Positions 1-10,216 are shown, counted from the stretch's first letter. The stretch: 64,000 nucleotides of DNA from Ruegeria arenilitoris (GCF_013030985.1 NZ_WPYP01000004.1:62001-126000); one strand, 5' to 3'. Notes: generated by a model not told the origin, from the sequence alone. Numbers and translations are program-made.

Positions 1-1
1 C

Positions 2-850
2 GGCTTTTCCGGCGGCTACGCCCGCAGCAGCCGCTCGACCTCTTGCGTGGCGATCTCGGGCGAAGGCACCGGGATGGAGCGCGATTATGACGGTGACAGC
101 CGCACCTTCCAAAGCGACCTGCGCAACCCCGAGGAAATCGGCCGTACCGCAGGCGAACGTGCCGTGTCACTGGTGGGCGCGCAAAAGCCAGCAACCGGAA
201 CCTTTCCGGTGCTGTTTGACGAACGCATTTCATCCTCGCTGATCGGTCACCTGCTGGGGGCCAGCAACGGGGCCGCCATCGCGCGGGGTGCCTCTTGGCT
301 AAAGGATTGTCTGGGCGAACAGGTATTGCCCGAACACCTGTCGCTGATCGAAGACCCGCACCGCCCGCGTATCGCAGGCTCGCGCCCCTTCGATGCCGAG
401 GGTCTGGCGACCCGGCGTCGTGCGATTGTTGAAAACGGCATTCTGACCGGCTGGACCCTGGACCTGTCCAGCGCGCGAAAGCTGGAGATGAAATCAACCG
501 GCAACGCAGCACGCGGCGTATCCGGGCCGCCATCGCCAAGCAACTGGAACCTGAGCCTGACGCAAGGCACTCAAAGCCGCGAAGACCTGCTGCGCGACAT
601 GGGCACCGGGCTGCTGGTGACCTCGATGATCGGCTCCACCATCAACCCCAACACGGGCGATTATTCGCGCGGCGCCTCGGGGTTCTGGGTGGAAAACGGT
701 GAGATCACGCATCCGGTCAATGAATGCACCATCGCGGGCAATCTGCGCGACATGCTGAAACGGATCATCCCGGCAAACGATGCGCGGCCCTACCTGTCGC
801 GGGTAGTGCCCTCGGTGCTGATCGAAGGAATGACGCTTGCCGGCAACTGA
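2..850 (+). CDS. pmbA: PmbA/TldE-family protein, C-terminal part (5' end outside window)
   Basis: The reading frame is open from the left edge and 282 residues are visible, roughly the last 60 percent of a protein that is usually about 450 residues. The family motif GMERDYD lies near visible residue 23, and the C-terminal signature GASGFWVENGE is intact. In this family TldD carries the metalloprotease ligands and PmbA/TldE is its partner; together they mature peptides and degrade unfolded peptides in the cytoplasm. The stop overlaps the start of the next gene by 14 bp, so the two are probably co-transcribed. Identity is secure at family level; the N-terminus cannot be judged. Confidence 0.9.
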   Translation, partial: GFSGGYARSSRSTSCVAISGEGTGMERDYDGDSRTFQSDLRNPEEIGRTAGERAVSLVGAQKPATGTFPVLFDERISSSLIGHLLGASNGAAIARGASWLKDCLGEQVLPEHLSLIEDPHRPRIAGSRPFDAEGLATRRRAIVENGILTGWTLDLSSARKLEMKSTGNAARGVSGPPSPSNWNLSLTQGTQSREDLLRDMGTGLLVTSMIGSTINPNTGDYSRGASGFWVENGEITHPVNECTIAGNLRDMLKRIIPANDARPYLSRVVPSVLIEGMTLAGN

Positions 851-1637
851 CCTGCCCCTTTTGATCGACGCCGCGTTAGAGGCCGGAAAGATCGCCACCC
901 GATACTCGGGCGCCACGGCACAGCGTTGGGACAAGCCCGACGGCGCGGGCCCGGTGACCGAGGCCGATCTGGCGGTCAATGCCATGCTGGAACAGCGCCT
1001 GCCCTCGGCCCGGCCCGGCTATGGCTGGCTGAGCGAAGAGACCGAGGATTCCACCGCCCGGCTGACCCGCGACCGCGTGTTCATCATCGATCCGATCGAC
1101 GGCACCCGCAGCTTTGCCGAAGGGTCCCGCACCTGGGCGCATTCGCTTGCCGTCGCCGAAGGGGGCGAAGTCACCGCTGCGGTGATTTACCTGCCACAGC
1201 GCGATCTGCTTTTTGCCGCCGCCAAAGGCGAAGGCGCGACCCTGAACGGAGCGGCAATCCGGGTGTCCGGCGTCTCGGATATTAGATCGGCCGAGATTCT
1301 GGCGGCCAAGCCCAATCTGGACCCGCGCCATTGGTTGCAAGGTCAGGTGCCCGAGTTCAAACGGGTCTATCGCCCCTCACTGGCCTATCGCATGGCCACA
1401 GTCGGCCAGGGTCGGTTTGACGGGATGCTGACGCTGCGCCCCAGCTGGGAATGGGATATTGCAGCCGGAGACCTGATAATCCGCGAGGCGGGCGGCACCT
1501 GTTCGGACCGGTTGGGCCAGCCCCTGCGGTTCAACAACCCCCATCCACGTCTGAACGGCGTGATCGCGGCGGGTCCGTTGCTGCACGATGCCCTGCGCGC
1601 CCAGCTTGACCCGGACAGCGCCGGTATTCGCCCATGA
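837..1637 (+). CDS. Inositol monophosphatase / CysQ-like phosphatase
   Basis: This 266-residue cytoplasmic Mg-dependent phosphatase has the family metal-binding motifs: SEE at about 66-68, DPIDGT at 85-90 and WEWDIAAGD at 204-212. Members hydrolyse inositol monophosphate or 3'-phosphoadenosine 5'-phosphate (CysQ), and the sequence alone does not decide which. The start is a TTG inside the end of pmbA; no in-frame ATG precedes it, and the ATG at 830 belongs to the pmbA frame. It overlaps the next gene by 4 bp (ATGA), so it sits in an operon with the waaA-like gene and lpxK. Confidence 0.85.
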   Translation: MPATDLPLLIDAALEAGKIATRYSGATAQRWDKPDGAGPVTEADLAVNAMLEQRLPSARPGYGWLSEETEDSTARLTRDRVFIIDPIDGTRSFAEGSRTWAHSLAVAEGGEVTAAVIYLPQRDLLFAAAKGEGATLNGAAIRVSGVSDIRSAEILAAKPNLDPRHWLQGQVPEFKRVYRPSLAYRMATVGQGRFDGMLTLRPSWEWDIAAGDLIIREAGGTCSDRLGQPLRFNNPHPRLNGVIAAGPLLHDALRAQLDPDSAGIRP

Positions 1638-2869
1638 GCAAGCCGCGCTCTCTCAGCCTGGCCGCGTATCGGGTGCTGTCCTGGGGCGTGCCCAACACGG
1701 CAAACCGGCCCGACCAGCCTCGCCCCGAAGGTGAGCTGATCTGGGTTCATATCAGCGTTCAGAACCGCCAGCGTGCGGTGACCGATTTCTGCCGCAGGCT
1801 ACAACTGGCCCGCCCGTCCCTGAACGTGTTGCTGACGGCCCCGCCCGAGGCCGATCTGCGCCGCTGGGATCAGGGTGACTATCCGCTGGTAAACCTGCCT
1901 TTGGAACAGACCGGTGCCGCGCGGGCGTTTCTGGATCACTGGCGCCCCGATATCGGCCTCTGGGTCGGGGGCGGGCTGATGCCCAACGTCATCACCCGTG
2001 CCGAGGAACGCGGCATTCCCCTGATCCTGATCGAGGCGCAGATCGACATCAAGATCGCGCGCGGGGCACGATGGCTACCGGATATCACCCGCTATACGCT
2101 GGACTGTTTCCAATCGATCCTGACCAAGACATCCGAGACGGCCCGCACGATCCGCCGCCTTGGTGTTGCCTCGGACAAGGTCGGCGAATCCCCTCCCCTG
2201 CATGTCAGTCCGAACCCGAGGCCCTGGCCCGAAGACGAGTTGATCGAAACCAATCATGCCTTGGCGGGCCGACTGGTCTGGCTTGCCGCCTGCGTATTGG
2301 ACAAAGAGTTCATCTCGGTTCTCAGTGCCCATCGTCAGGCGATGCGGATGCTCCCCCGGTTGACGCTGGTCCTGCATGTGGCGGACATGGCCGAAGCCGG
2401 ACCGTTGCACCAGCGCCTGGAATCCATGGACCTGCGCTGCGCCAACTGGGATGCCGACGGGCAGATCGAAGACACCACACAGGTCATCCTGTCGGCGGAA
2501 CACGAAGACCTGGGTCTGTGGCACCGGATATCGCCTGTCACGTTCATGGGCAGTTCGATGGAGCGCGGTGCGGGCGGGCACGATCCGCTTGTTGCAGCAG
2601 CCCTCGGGTCGTCCATCATCCACGGGCCGTTTGTGCATCGTCATCAGCAGATATACGATCAGCTGGATCGCGCCGGGGCCGCACGCGTTGTCAGGACCGC
2701 AACCGAGCTGGGCGACGCCGTGGTTGAAATGCTGTCGCCGGACCGCGCTGCGGACATGGCACTGGCGGGGTGGCAGATCGTATCCGAGGGCGCGCCACAA
2801 ACGGATCGGCTAATCGACATGGTGCAGGACTGCCTGGATCAGCGGGGGACAGATGATGCGCGCACCTGA
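1634..2869 (+). CDS. WaaA-like (Kdo transferase family) glycosyltransferase, divergent
   Basis: The 411-residue protein keeps the two-lobed Kdo-transferase layout. The C-terminal lobe is clear: an [16 protein letters not shown] stretch, then a [12 protein letters not shown] segment and HGPF at about 291-333, matching the family's GELGLWYxLAPVxFxGGS and GGQNPLEAA patterns. Family motifs of the N-terminal lobe are missing. The Ala-Ser-x-Gly-Glu segment carrying the proposed catalytic Glu is replaced by [12 protein letters not shown] (38-49), and the ESELWPN segment reads WVGGGLMPN (110-118). It overlaps lpxK by 17 bp, which supports a lipid A/Kdo role, but catalytic activity is doubtful and a canonical waaA may lie elsewhere in the genome. 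Confidence 0.72.
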   Translation: MSKPRSLSLAAYRVLSWGVPNTANRPDQPRPEGELIWVHISVQNRQRAVTDFCRRLQLARPSLNVLLTAPPEADLRRWDQGDYPLVNLPLEQTGAARAFLDHWRPDIGLWVGGGLMPNVITRAEERGIPLILIEAQIDIKIARGARWLPDITRYTLDCFQSILTKTSETARTIRRLGVASDKVGESPPLHVSPNPRPWPEDELIETNHALAGRLVWLAACVLDKEFISVLSAHRQAMRMLPRLTLVLHVADMAEAGPLHQRLESMDLRCANWDADGQIEDTTQVILSAEHEDLGLWHRISPVTFMGSSMERGAGGHDPLVAAALGSSIIHGPFVHRHQQIYDQLDRAGAARVVRTATELGDAVVEMLSPDRAADMALAGWQIVSEGAPQTDRLIDMVQDCLDQRGTDDART

Positions 2870-3854
2870 TTTCTGGAACACCGCCCCCGATCGGCTGGAC
2901 CTGCGAGCCAGGTTGCTGGCGCCGCTGGGACGCATCTATGCGGCCGCAACCGCGCGCCGGGTTACCTCGGAGGCCGGTATCAAACCGGGCGTTCCGGTGA
3001 TCTGCATCGGTAATCTGAACGCGGGTGGCACCGGCAAGACCCCCACCGTTATCTGGATGATCGAACGGTTGCGCGACGCCTGGCACGAGACCCATGTGGT
3101 GACGCGTGGCCATGGCGGCTCATTGGACGGTCCCGTGCGCGTTGATCCCGCCAAACACACCGCCGCACAGGTCGGGGACGAGCCGCTGCTGCTGGCCGCC
3201 TTTGCCGAGGTCTGGGTCGCCAAGGACCGCGCCGCCGGGGCCAAAGCCGCGGCTGAGGCCGGGGCCACGGTGATCGTACTGGATGACGGGTTTCAGAACC
3301 CCTCGGTCGCTAAGGATTTCTCGATCATCGTGGTGGATGCGGCACGTGGTTTCGGCAATGGCCTATGCCTGCCCGCCGGCCCCTTGCGTGAACCCGTTGA
3401 TGTCGGATTGCAACGCGCCGATCTGGTGCTGTCACTGGGGGATGCGGCGTCTCAGGCGCACTTCTCTGACCGCTGGGGCACAGCCCTGACGGTGCCCCAT
3501 GTCACCGGTGAGGTGGCACCGTTGCAGACCGGTATGGATTGGGCCGACACGCCCGTTCTGGCCTTTGCAGGCATCGGGCATCCGGAAAAGTTCTTTCGCA
3601 CCCTGCGCCAGCAAGGCGCGAAACTGCTGCGGGCCGAGGCGCTGGACGATCACCAGCCGCTGACCCCGGCCCTGATGGCACGTTTGGAAAACGAAGCCCG
3701 TCTTTTGGGTGCGCAGATGGTTACAACGGAAAAAGATGCCGTGCGCCTGCCTGCCGCATTCCGCAGCAAGGTCCTGACGCTGCCTGTTCGTCTGAAAGTG
3801 GAAGAGGCCGACGAGATCCGGCAGATGCTGCAGCAGATCGCCCCGTCGCCGTGA
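2853..3854 (+). CDS. lpxK: Tetraacyldisaccharide 4'-kinase LpxK
   Basis: LpxK phosphorylates the 4' position of the lipid A disaccharide at the inner face of the cytoplasmic membrane. The 333-residue protein has the unusual P-loop [12 protein letters not shown] at 53-64, TRGHGG at about 84-89 (usually SRGYG) and DDGFQNP at 144-150, all characteristic of LpxK. An N-terminal hydrophobic segment around 20-35 fits monotopic membrane association. The start ATG lies inside the preceding waaA-like gene, so the two are translationally linked. It is the last gene of the operon and is followed by a strong hairpin. Confidence 0.93.
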   Translation: MMRAPDFWNTAPDRLDLRARLLAPLGRIYAAATARRVTSEAGIKPGVPVICIGNLNAGGTGKTPTVIWMIERLRDAWHETHVVTRGHGGSLDGPVRVDPAKHTAAQVGDEPLLLAAFAEVWVAKDRAAGAKAAAEAGATVIVLDDGFQNPSVAKDFSIIVVDAARGFGNGLCLPAGPLREPVDVGLQRADLVLSLGDAASQAHFSDRWGTALTVPHVTGEVAPLQTGMDWADTPVLAFAGIGHPEKFFRTLRQQGAKLLRAEALDDHQPLTPALMARLENEARLLGAQMVTTEKDAVRLPAAFRSKVLTLPVRLKVEEADEIRQMLQQIAPSP

Positions 3855-3857
3855 TTG

Positions 3858-3884
3858 GCGACCGGCCCGGATTGAGCCGGTCGC
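3858..3884. terminator. Hairpin filling the lpxK/dsbA-like convergent gap
   Basis: GCGACCGGC at 3858-3866 and GCCGGTCGC at 3876-3884 form a perfect 9-bp stem around a 9-nt loop. There is no T-tract on either strand. It occupies most of the 39-bp gap between two convergent genes, so it probably serves both 3' ends. Confidence 0.55.
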
Positions 3885-3893
3885 ACATGGCAG

Positions 3894-4556
3894 TTAGCTG
3901 CCCAGTTCTTCTTCGATCAGCTTCTTGAAATCGGCATAGGACATGTTGTCGACCTTCTTGCCGTTCACGATGAACGAAGGCGTTGCCTGAATGCCGTCAC
4001 GCTCGGCGTTTTCCTGATACCAGGCCACCAGCGTCTGGGCACGGGTGCCGTCCTGCAGGCAGGCTTCAAGCTGGTCATTGTCGATGCCCGCCAGACGCCC
4101 GATCTTGCGCAGCTCGTCCACGATCTCGGCCGGGCCACCGGCTTTGACCCATTCGGACTGACCTTCGAAAATCAGGTCGGAGATGCCAAAGAACTTTTCG
4201 GGGCCACCGCAGCGCGCCACCAACGAGGCCCAAAGGCCGTAGCGGTCGAAATACACTTCGCGGTAGACGAACTTGACCTTGCCGGTGTCGATGAAATCCT
4301 TCTTCATCTGCTTAAACGCACCCTGATGGAAGGTGGCGCAATGCGGGCAGGTGTAGGAGGCATATTCGATGATCTCGACCGGCGCATCCTCGGCGCCCTG
4401 CACCATCTCGACGATGGTCGAGGTGTCCAGATCGGCTTCTTGCGCCTCGGCGCTGCCGATCAGCGGATAAGACGGAGAGGAATTTGACAGCGACAGCCAA
4501 TAGCCGCCCGCGGCGATGGCGACGGCCGCGCAGATTCCAGTTGCAATACGGCTCAT
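3894..4556 (-). CDS. DsbA-family thiol:disulfide oxidoreductase, exported
   Basis: This 220-residue protein has an N-terminal hydrophobic segment (about 5-22) acting as signal or anchor, a thioredoxin fold with active site CPHC at 70-73, a helical insertion, and the cis-proline loop ATPSFIVNGK with Thr192-Pro193. It should act in the periplasm on protein disulfides, either as an oxidase or in a DsbG/ScoI-like reductive role. Two further cysteines (about 116 and 166) lie outside the active site. It follows dciA on the same strand with a 14-bp gap, so the two are likely co-transcribed. Confidence 0.85.
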   Translation of the reverse strand: MSRIATGICAAVAIAAGGYWLSLSNSSPSYPLIGSAEAQEADLDTSTIVEMVQGAEDAPVEIIEYASYTCPHCATFHQGAFKQMKKDFIDTGKVKFVYREVYFDRYGLWASLVARCGGPEKFFGISDLIFEGQSEWVKAGGPAEIVDELRKIGRLAGIDNDQLEACLQDGTRAQTLVAWYQENAERDGIQATPSFIVNGKKVDNMSYADFKKLIEEELGS

Positions 4557-4570
4557 TTCTCAGCCCTTTC

Positions 4571-5077
4571 TCAGCGTTTTTGCTTGGATAAAACGTTACG
4601 GCCCAGACGTTCAAGGGCCGCGCGCAGATCACCGTCGTGAACGTCGCGTGCGGTCCGGCCTGCCTCGGCCTCGATCTCTGGGTCAATCTTGGGTTTCGCT
4701 GGTTTCGGCTTGTGGTCGAAACTGGCCTGCCCCTCGGCAAATCCAGTCGGAGCGGTCTGGGTGATGCGCACCCGGCTGATGGCGTTATAGCCATAAACCG
4801 CGTTCACCTTGCCGCGCAGCTGTTCCTTTTGCATCTCAAGCATCGGGGCCTGCGGGCCGGTGGTCAGAACGGTCAGCGTCGCCCCCATGCCTTCCCTGCC
4901 ATAGCCCACCTTTACGGGCCGCGCGATCGATGCCAAATCCTGGCCCACGATCTCGGCCCAGTGGGTCAGCAGGCGCGACACGGCAAAGCCCCGGCTTTCC
5001 CCGGCGCGCCGAATCTGCCCGTTCAGCAATGTCGCGGTGCGTTTGAACCCGCGGGTCGAAGAACGTCTGCGCTGCAT
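4571..5077 (-). CDS. dciA: DciA-like protein (DUF721)
   Basis: This 168-residue protein of the DciA/DUF721 family loads or regulates the replicative helicase DnaB in bacteria that lack DnaC. The domain occupies roughly the first 100 residues (TLLNGQIRRAGESRGF through VNAVYGYNAISRVRI), followed by a charged Lys/Pro-rich linker and a short C-terminal helix. The frame stays open for another 138 codons upstream, but that stretch is antisense to mutY. The ATG at 5077, starting MQRRRSS, is the sensible start. Its divergent neighbour is mutY. Confidence 0.82.
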   Translation of the reverse strand: MQRRRSSTRGFKRTATLLNGQIRRAGESRGFAVSRLLTHWAEIVGQDLASIARPVKVGYGREGMGATLTVLTTGPQAPMLEMQKEQLRGKVNAVYGYNAISRVRITQTAPTGFAEGQASFDHKPKPAKPKIDPEIEAEAGRTARDVHDGDLRAALERLGRNVLSKQKR

Positions 5078-5158
5078 CTGGTTTCCAACTCCTGCGCCGC
5101 TATTGTAAAGGGCGTGACACCGGGCGCCAGCGAAACCCGACAGGGAGATAGATAAAAC

Positions 5159-6214
5159 TTGCGTGACTCTCTTCAACAAGGCCTGAGCGGTTCTCTGCTG
5201 GACTGGTACGACCGCCACGCCCGCGAGATGCCCTGGCGTATCGGCCCGGCAGATCGGGTCGCAGGCGTGATGCCCGATCCCTATCGCGTCTGGCTGTCCG
5301 AGGTGATGCTGCAACAGACTACGGTGGCCGCCGTGCGCGACTATTTCACCCGCTTCACATCCCGCTGGCCCACGGTTCAGACACTGGCCGCCGCCCCGGA
5401 CGATCAGGTCATGGGCGAATGGGCCGGGCTTGGCTACTACGCCCGCGCCCGCAACCTGCTGAAATGCGCGCGGGCGGTGACTGATGAGCATGACGGCACG
5501 TTCCCCGATACTTACGAGGCCCTGCTAAAATTGCCCGGCATCGGCCCCTATACCGCCGCCGCCATTTCGGCGATCGCCTTCGACCGCCCCGAGACGGTGC
5601 TGGATGGCAATGTCGAACGCGTCATGGCGCGGTTTTACGACATTCACGATCCCTTGCCCGGTTCCAAACCTCTGCTCAAGGACAAAGCCGCGGCGCTGAC
5701 ACCCGACACGCGACCCGGAGATTATGCGCAGGCGGTGATGGATCTGGGGGCCACGATCTGCACGCCGAAATCTCCGGCCTGCGGTATCTGCCCTGTCCGC
5801 GAACCCTGTCAGGCCCGCGCGGCCGGAACGCAGCCTGACCTGCCGCGCAAGACACCGAAAAAGCCCAAACCCACGCGCTACGGCCACGTCTATATCGCCC
5901 AAAACAACAACGGTGCCTTGCTGCTGGAACGTCGCCCCGACAAAGGGCTACTGGGCGGGATGCTGGGCTGGCCGGGCTCGGATTGGTCCGATACACCAGA
6001 TGACTCACCCCCGTTTGAGGCGGATTGGCAAATGCTGACCGGCGAGGTGCGACACACATTCACACATTTCCACCTGATCCTGCGCATCTGGACGGCTCCG
6101 CTGCCTGCCGAAAGCGCGCCCGAAGGCCTGATTGTACTGGAAAAACACGCCTTCCGCCCCGGCGACCTGCCCACGGTGATGCGCAAGGCGCACAACCTCT
6201 GGCGCGACCGATAG
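5159..6214 (+). CDS. mutY: A/G-specific adenine DNA glycosylase MutY
   Basis: MutY removes adenine mispaired with 8-oxoguanine. The 351-residue protein shows the SEVMLQQT helix with the catalytic Glu at about 48, the helix-hairpin-helix LPGIGPYTA at 125-133, the catalytic Asp149 in VLDGNVERV, and the 4Fe-4S ligands Cys201, Cys208, Cys211 and Cys217 with the family spacing of 6, 2 and 5 residues. A NUDIX-like 8-oxoG-recognition domain follows (about 235-351). The start is TTG preceded by a GGGAG box; no in-frame ATG fits better. Divergent from dciA with an 81-bp intergenic region. Confidence 0.95.
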   Translation: MRDSLQQGLSGSLLDWYDRHAREMPWRIGPADRVAGVMPDPYRVWLSEVMLQQTTVAAVRDYFTRFTSRWPTVQTLAAAPDDQVMGEWAGLGYYARARNLLKCARAVTDEHDGTFPDTYEALLKLPGIGPYTAAAISAIAFDRPETVLDGNVERVMARFYDIHDPLPGSKPLLKDKAAALTPDTRPGDYAQAVMDLGATICTPKSPACGICPVREPCQARAAGTQPDLPRKTPKKPKPTRYGHVYIAQNNNGALLLERRPDKGLLGGMLGWPGSDWSDTPDDSPPFEADWQMLTGEVRHTFTHFHLILRIWTAPLPAESAPEGLIVLEKHAFRPGDLPTVMRKAHNLWRDR

Positions 6215-6273
6215 TCCGTTGTGCACGCCAATGGACTGTGACTAGTCTATGCGCAATCGTTCGGAGCCCTCCC

Positions 6274-7410
6274 ATGACCGCAAACCTGTCCCTGTCACGC
6301 TGGCAATCGGCACTGCCCTTCTGGATCTCATTCCTGCTGATCCCAGTGATCTGGGCCACGGCAATGGCCGGCGGCTGGTGGGTGCTGCTTGTCCCGATGT
6401 CGACATGGTGGGCCTTTGCCGTGTTGGACCGGTTCACCGGACTGGAGTTGAACAACGCCGACCCAAACACGCCAGACACCGTGCTACGCTGGTATATCCT
6501 GCTGACTAAAGCCTGGGTTCCGGTGCAGTTCCTAACCCTGTACGGGCTGATCTGGCTCACCACCCATACCGACCATCTGTCGACAGCGGCCAAGATCGGG
6601 CTGTTCTTCGGAATGGGCACGATTTCCGGCACCATCGGCATCAATTACAGCCACGAGCTGATGCACCAGAAAGGCCGGTTCGAGCGTTGGTTGGGCGATA
6701 TCCTTCTGGCGATGGTGCTGTATTCGCATTTCCGCTCGGAACATCTGCTGGTGCATCACCGCTATGTCGGCACCCCACGCGATCCGGTCACGGCACGCTA
6801 TAACGAAGGCTTCCACCGCTTCTACCCGCGCGTCCTGAGGCAATGCCTTGTCTCCGCCTTCCGGGCCGAGCGTGAAATGCTGGCCCGCAAAGGCCGTCCC
6901 TGGACCGATCGGTCCAACCCATTCTGGCGCTATTGGGCCCTGCAAGGCGTGATGCTGGCCCTTGCCTTTGCCATCGGGGGTCTACCCGGCCTCGCCCTGT
7001 TCCTGATCCAGGCAAGCACTGCCATCTGGCAGCTGGAACTGGTCAACTACGTCGAACATTACGGCCTGACCCGAAAACACTTGGGTGAGGGGAAATACGA
7101 ACACGTCCTGCCACGCCATTCGTGGAATGCCTCGCAGAAGGCGTCGAACTGGCTGCTGATCAACCTGCAGCGCCATTCGGACCACCACTACAAACCCAAC
7201 CGCCGGTTTCCGCTGCTGCAGCACCATTCCGAAGACACCGCCCCACAACTGCCCTATGGCTATCCGGTGATGACCATCGCTGCCATGATCCCGCCCCTCT
7301 GGCGCCGGGTCATGAACCCCCGCGTCCGCGCCTGGCGCCGCCAGTACTATCCCGAGGTCACGGACTGGGCGCCCTACAACAAGTCGCAAAACCCTTTGCC
7401 ACGTACCTGA
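6274..7410 (+). CDS. alkB: AlkB-type integral membrane di-iron hydroxylase (alkane 1-monooxygenase family)
   Basis: The 378-residue membrane protein has all histidine boxes of the AlkB branch: HELMH at 127-131, EHLLVHH at 156-162, NYVEHYGL at 258-265 and LQRHSDHH at 298-305. Hydrophobic segments lie near 15-55, 80-125 and 225-250. Family members hydroxylate terminal methyl groups of alkanes or related chains using rubredoxin electrons, and LQRHSDHHYKP is characteristic of alkane hydroxylases. No rubredoxin, rubredoxin reductase or regulator is adjacent, so the substrate is open. The frame extends upstream into mutY, but the ATG at 6274 gives the normal family N-terminus. Confidence 0.85.
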   Translation: MTANLSLSRWQSALPFWISFLLIPVIWATAMAGGWWVLLVPMSTWWAFAVLDRFTGLELNNADPNTPDTVLRWYILLTKAWVPVQFLTLYGLIWLTTHTDHLSTAAKIGLFFGMGTISGTIGINYSHELMHQKGRFERWLGDILLAMVLYSHFRSEHLLVHHRYVGTPRDPVTARYNEGFHRFYPRVLRQCLVSAFRAEREMLARKGRPWTDRSNPFWRYWALQGVMLALAFAIGGLPGLALFLIQASTAIWQLELVNYVEHYGLTRKHLGEGKYEHVLPRHSWNASQKASNWLLINLQRHSDHHYKPNRRFPLLQHHSEDTAPQLPYGYPVMTIAAMIPPLWRRVMNPRVRAWRRQYYPEVTDWAPYNKSQNPLPRT

Positions 7411-7412
7411 CC

Positions 7413-7434
7413 GCAGCGCGCGCCAGCGCGCTGC
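7413..7434. terminator. Hairpin between convergent alkB and cyclase genes
   Basis: GCAGCGCGC at 7413-7421 and GCGCGCTGC at 7426-7434 form a perfect 9-bp stem with a 4-nt loop, starting two bases after the alkB stop. No T-tract follows on either strand. Confidence 0.5.
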
Positions 7435-7488
7435 CCGGCCCAACGATCCGCATTGCATCTCTGATGCAGGGCAGATCGACGGGAGCCC

Positions 7489-8877
7489 CTACCCCGTCAT
7501 TACCCACACATCCATCGGGGCCTCTACCCCCCGGACCGCATGGTTTTCGTGTTTCTCGAATCCTGCCATCAGCTCAGATGCGCTGTGCCCCTCGTCCTGC
7601 AACTGGTCCCGCACCGCGTCGCTGATGATCACCTTGGCCTGAAACACCCGGGTCAGCGCCTCCAGCTTGGCGGCCACGTTCACCGCATCTCCGATCACCG
7701 CAAATTCCAGCCGGTTAGCGCCAATATCGCCCAGAACCACTGCGCCATAATGAACCCCGATTCCAACACGTATCTCAGGCTCGCCCGCCCGGCGGCGCTC
7801 AAGGTTCCAGCGGTCGATCACTGACGCCATTGACCGGGCACAGGCCACCGCGTTGCTGGCATCCTGAGGCGTTGGTACCGGCGTTCCGAATGTCGCCATC
7901 AGCCCGTCACCCAAATACTTGTCCAGCGTACCATGATGCCGGAATACCTCGGCCTCCATGCGGGCATGGAACCCGCGCAGAACCTCGATCACCTCATAAG
8001 GGTCACGCCCGGCGGTATATTTGGTGAACCCCACGATATCGATGAACAGAACCGCAATGTTCTCTTTGCGCACCTGTTTGAGCGGCTCGTCGTTCTGGCT
8101 CAGTTCGTCCACCACGTTGGGTGAAAAATACCGTGACAGGTTTGCTCGCTCCCTCTCCAACCCTGCATTGGTCATCAACAACCTGTTGAGCCGGCGCATT
8201 GAAATGCCAAGCGTCACGGCAACCATCATGAATACAATGACCTGCTGAATGCGCAGCTCAGGCATAAAACTGTTTGGGTTCAGCCATTCGGCGACATCCG
8301 GATAGCCGACCAAAGCCTCTGCCACCCGTTCGCTGATGCCGGGGATCGGCGTTGCTACCCACCAGGCGATCACCCAGCCCGCGGTCCACATCATCACGGT
8401 CCACGATCCGATCGCAATAACCGTCCGCCAGGAATAGGCCAGCGTGCCTGCTGCCAGAATGATGAAGAAATACTGGAAGTTGTCGAACCTGTACTGCATG
8501 GCCAGCGGCCGCACATCATCGCTAAACGGGTTGGGAACGATCATGCCCAATGTCATGATCAGCAAATCCGCAAAAATCAGCAAAAGCTCGGTACGCGATT
8601 GTCCCACACGCCCCGCCCGCCGGATCAGCCAGCCATTTGCACAGATCAGCAACAGGATGAAGTGATACCACATCACCTCCAATTGCGGGTTGAGGTAAAC
8701 CAGCAGAACCGCAGTCAGGCCCATCGCGACCCACCGGGCGCGGACGGCAAGCTCCAGCCCTTCGCGCTTGTGCCGTTCCAGCGCGGCTTCGGTGTATTTG
8801 TTGTCCAGATCGTAATTGTCCGGGCGCGTCACCGAAAACCGTTCAAGGCGGGATTGGCTGGCTGTGGTATCCGACAT
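7489..8877 (-). CDS. Membrane-bound class III adenylate/guanylate cyclase
   Basis: In this 462-residue protein about five or six hydrophobic segments (roughly 48-230) form an integral membrane sensor region. A short LSRYFSP linker (248-254) leads into a class III cyclase domain. Metal-binding aspartates are visible in VLFIDIVGFT (Asp280) and YLGDGLMATF (Asp324), and the dimer-interface segment is EFAVIGDAVNVAAKLE (391-406). It should convert a nucleoside triphosphate to a cyclic nucleotide in response to a membrane or periplasmic cue. An in-frame start 96 bp upstream exists, but the ATG at 8877 follows a good AAGGAG site. It stands alone, convergent with alkB. Confidence 0.87.
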   Translation of the reverse strand: MSDTTASQSRLERFSVTRPDNYDLDNKYTEAALERHKREGLELAVRARWVAMGLTAVLLVYLNPQLEVMWYHFILLLICANGWLIRRAGRVGQSRTELLLIFADLLIMTLGMIVPNPFSDDVRPLAMQYRFDNFQYFFIILAAGTLAYSWRTVIAIGSWTVMMWTAGWVIAWWVATPIPGISERVAEALVGYPDVAEWLNPNSFMPELRIQQVIVFMMVAVTLGISMRRLNRLLMTNAGLERERANLSRYFSPNVVDELSQNDEPLKQVRKENIAVLFIDIVGFTKYTAGRDPYEVIEVLRGFHARMEAEVFRHHGTLDKYLGDGLMATFGTPVPTPQDASNAVACARSMASVIDRWNLERRRAGEPEIRVGIGVHYGAVVLGDIGANRLEFAVIGDAVNVAAKLEALTRVFQAKVIISDAVRDQLQDEGHSASELMAGFEKHENHAVRGVEAPMDVWVMTG

Positions 8878-8942
8878 CTCTGAGGCTCCTTCGCTGCGCC
8901 GCAGGATACAGAAGGTATGGATTGAAACCAGACGTTCGGAAA

Positions 8943-8970
8943 ACAAAAGACCCCGCCGAAGTCGGCGGGG
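8943..8970 (-). terminator. Rho-independent terminator of ccrM
   Basis: Read on the minus strand, CCCCGCCG-ACTT-CGGCGGGG forms an 8-bp GC stem with a 4-nt loop, directly followed by TCTTTTGTTTT. It lies 52 bp beyond the ccrM stop. Confidence 0.85.
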
Positions 8971-9021
8971 CAAGGCTTAGTGCCTTGTGTCAGGCCACAG
9001 GCACCGGCGGTATTGGTGAAA

Positions 9022-10131
<1,110 letters not shown>

Positions 10132-10177
10132 TCAAGTATCCACGGCGCTTTTGCGCTCATTTGGTTGAGACAAGGAT

Positions 10178-10216
10178 GAGTCAAAGACGATTCGCCGTCA
10201 ATTTCTTTTTTGAATC
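10178..10216. promoter_or_regulatory. Cluster of three GANTC methylation sites upstream of ccrM
   Basis: GAGTC at 10178-10182, GATTC at 10189-10193 and GAATC at 10212-10216 fall within 39 bp of the 107-bp gap between rnhB and ccrM. In Caulobacter the ccrM promoter contains GANTC sites whose methylation state limits its expression; the arrangement here suggests the same logic. Confidence 0.6.
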
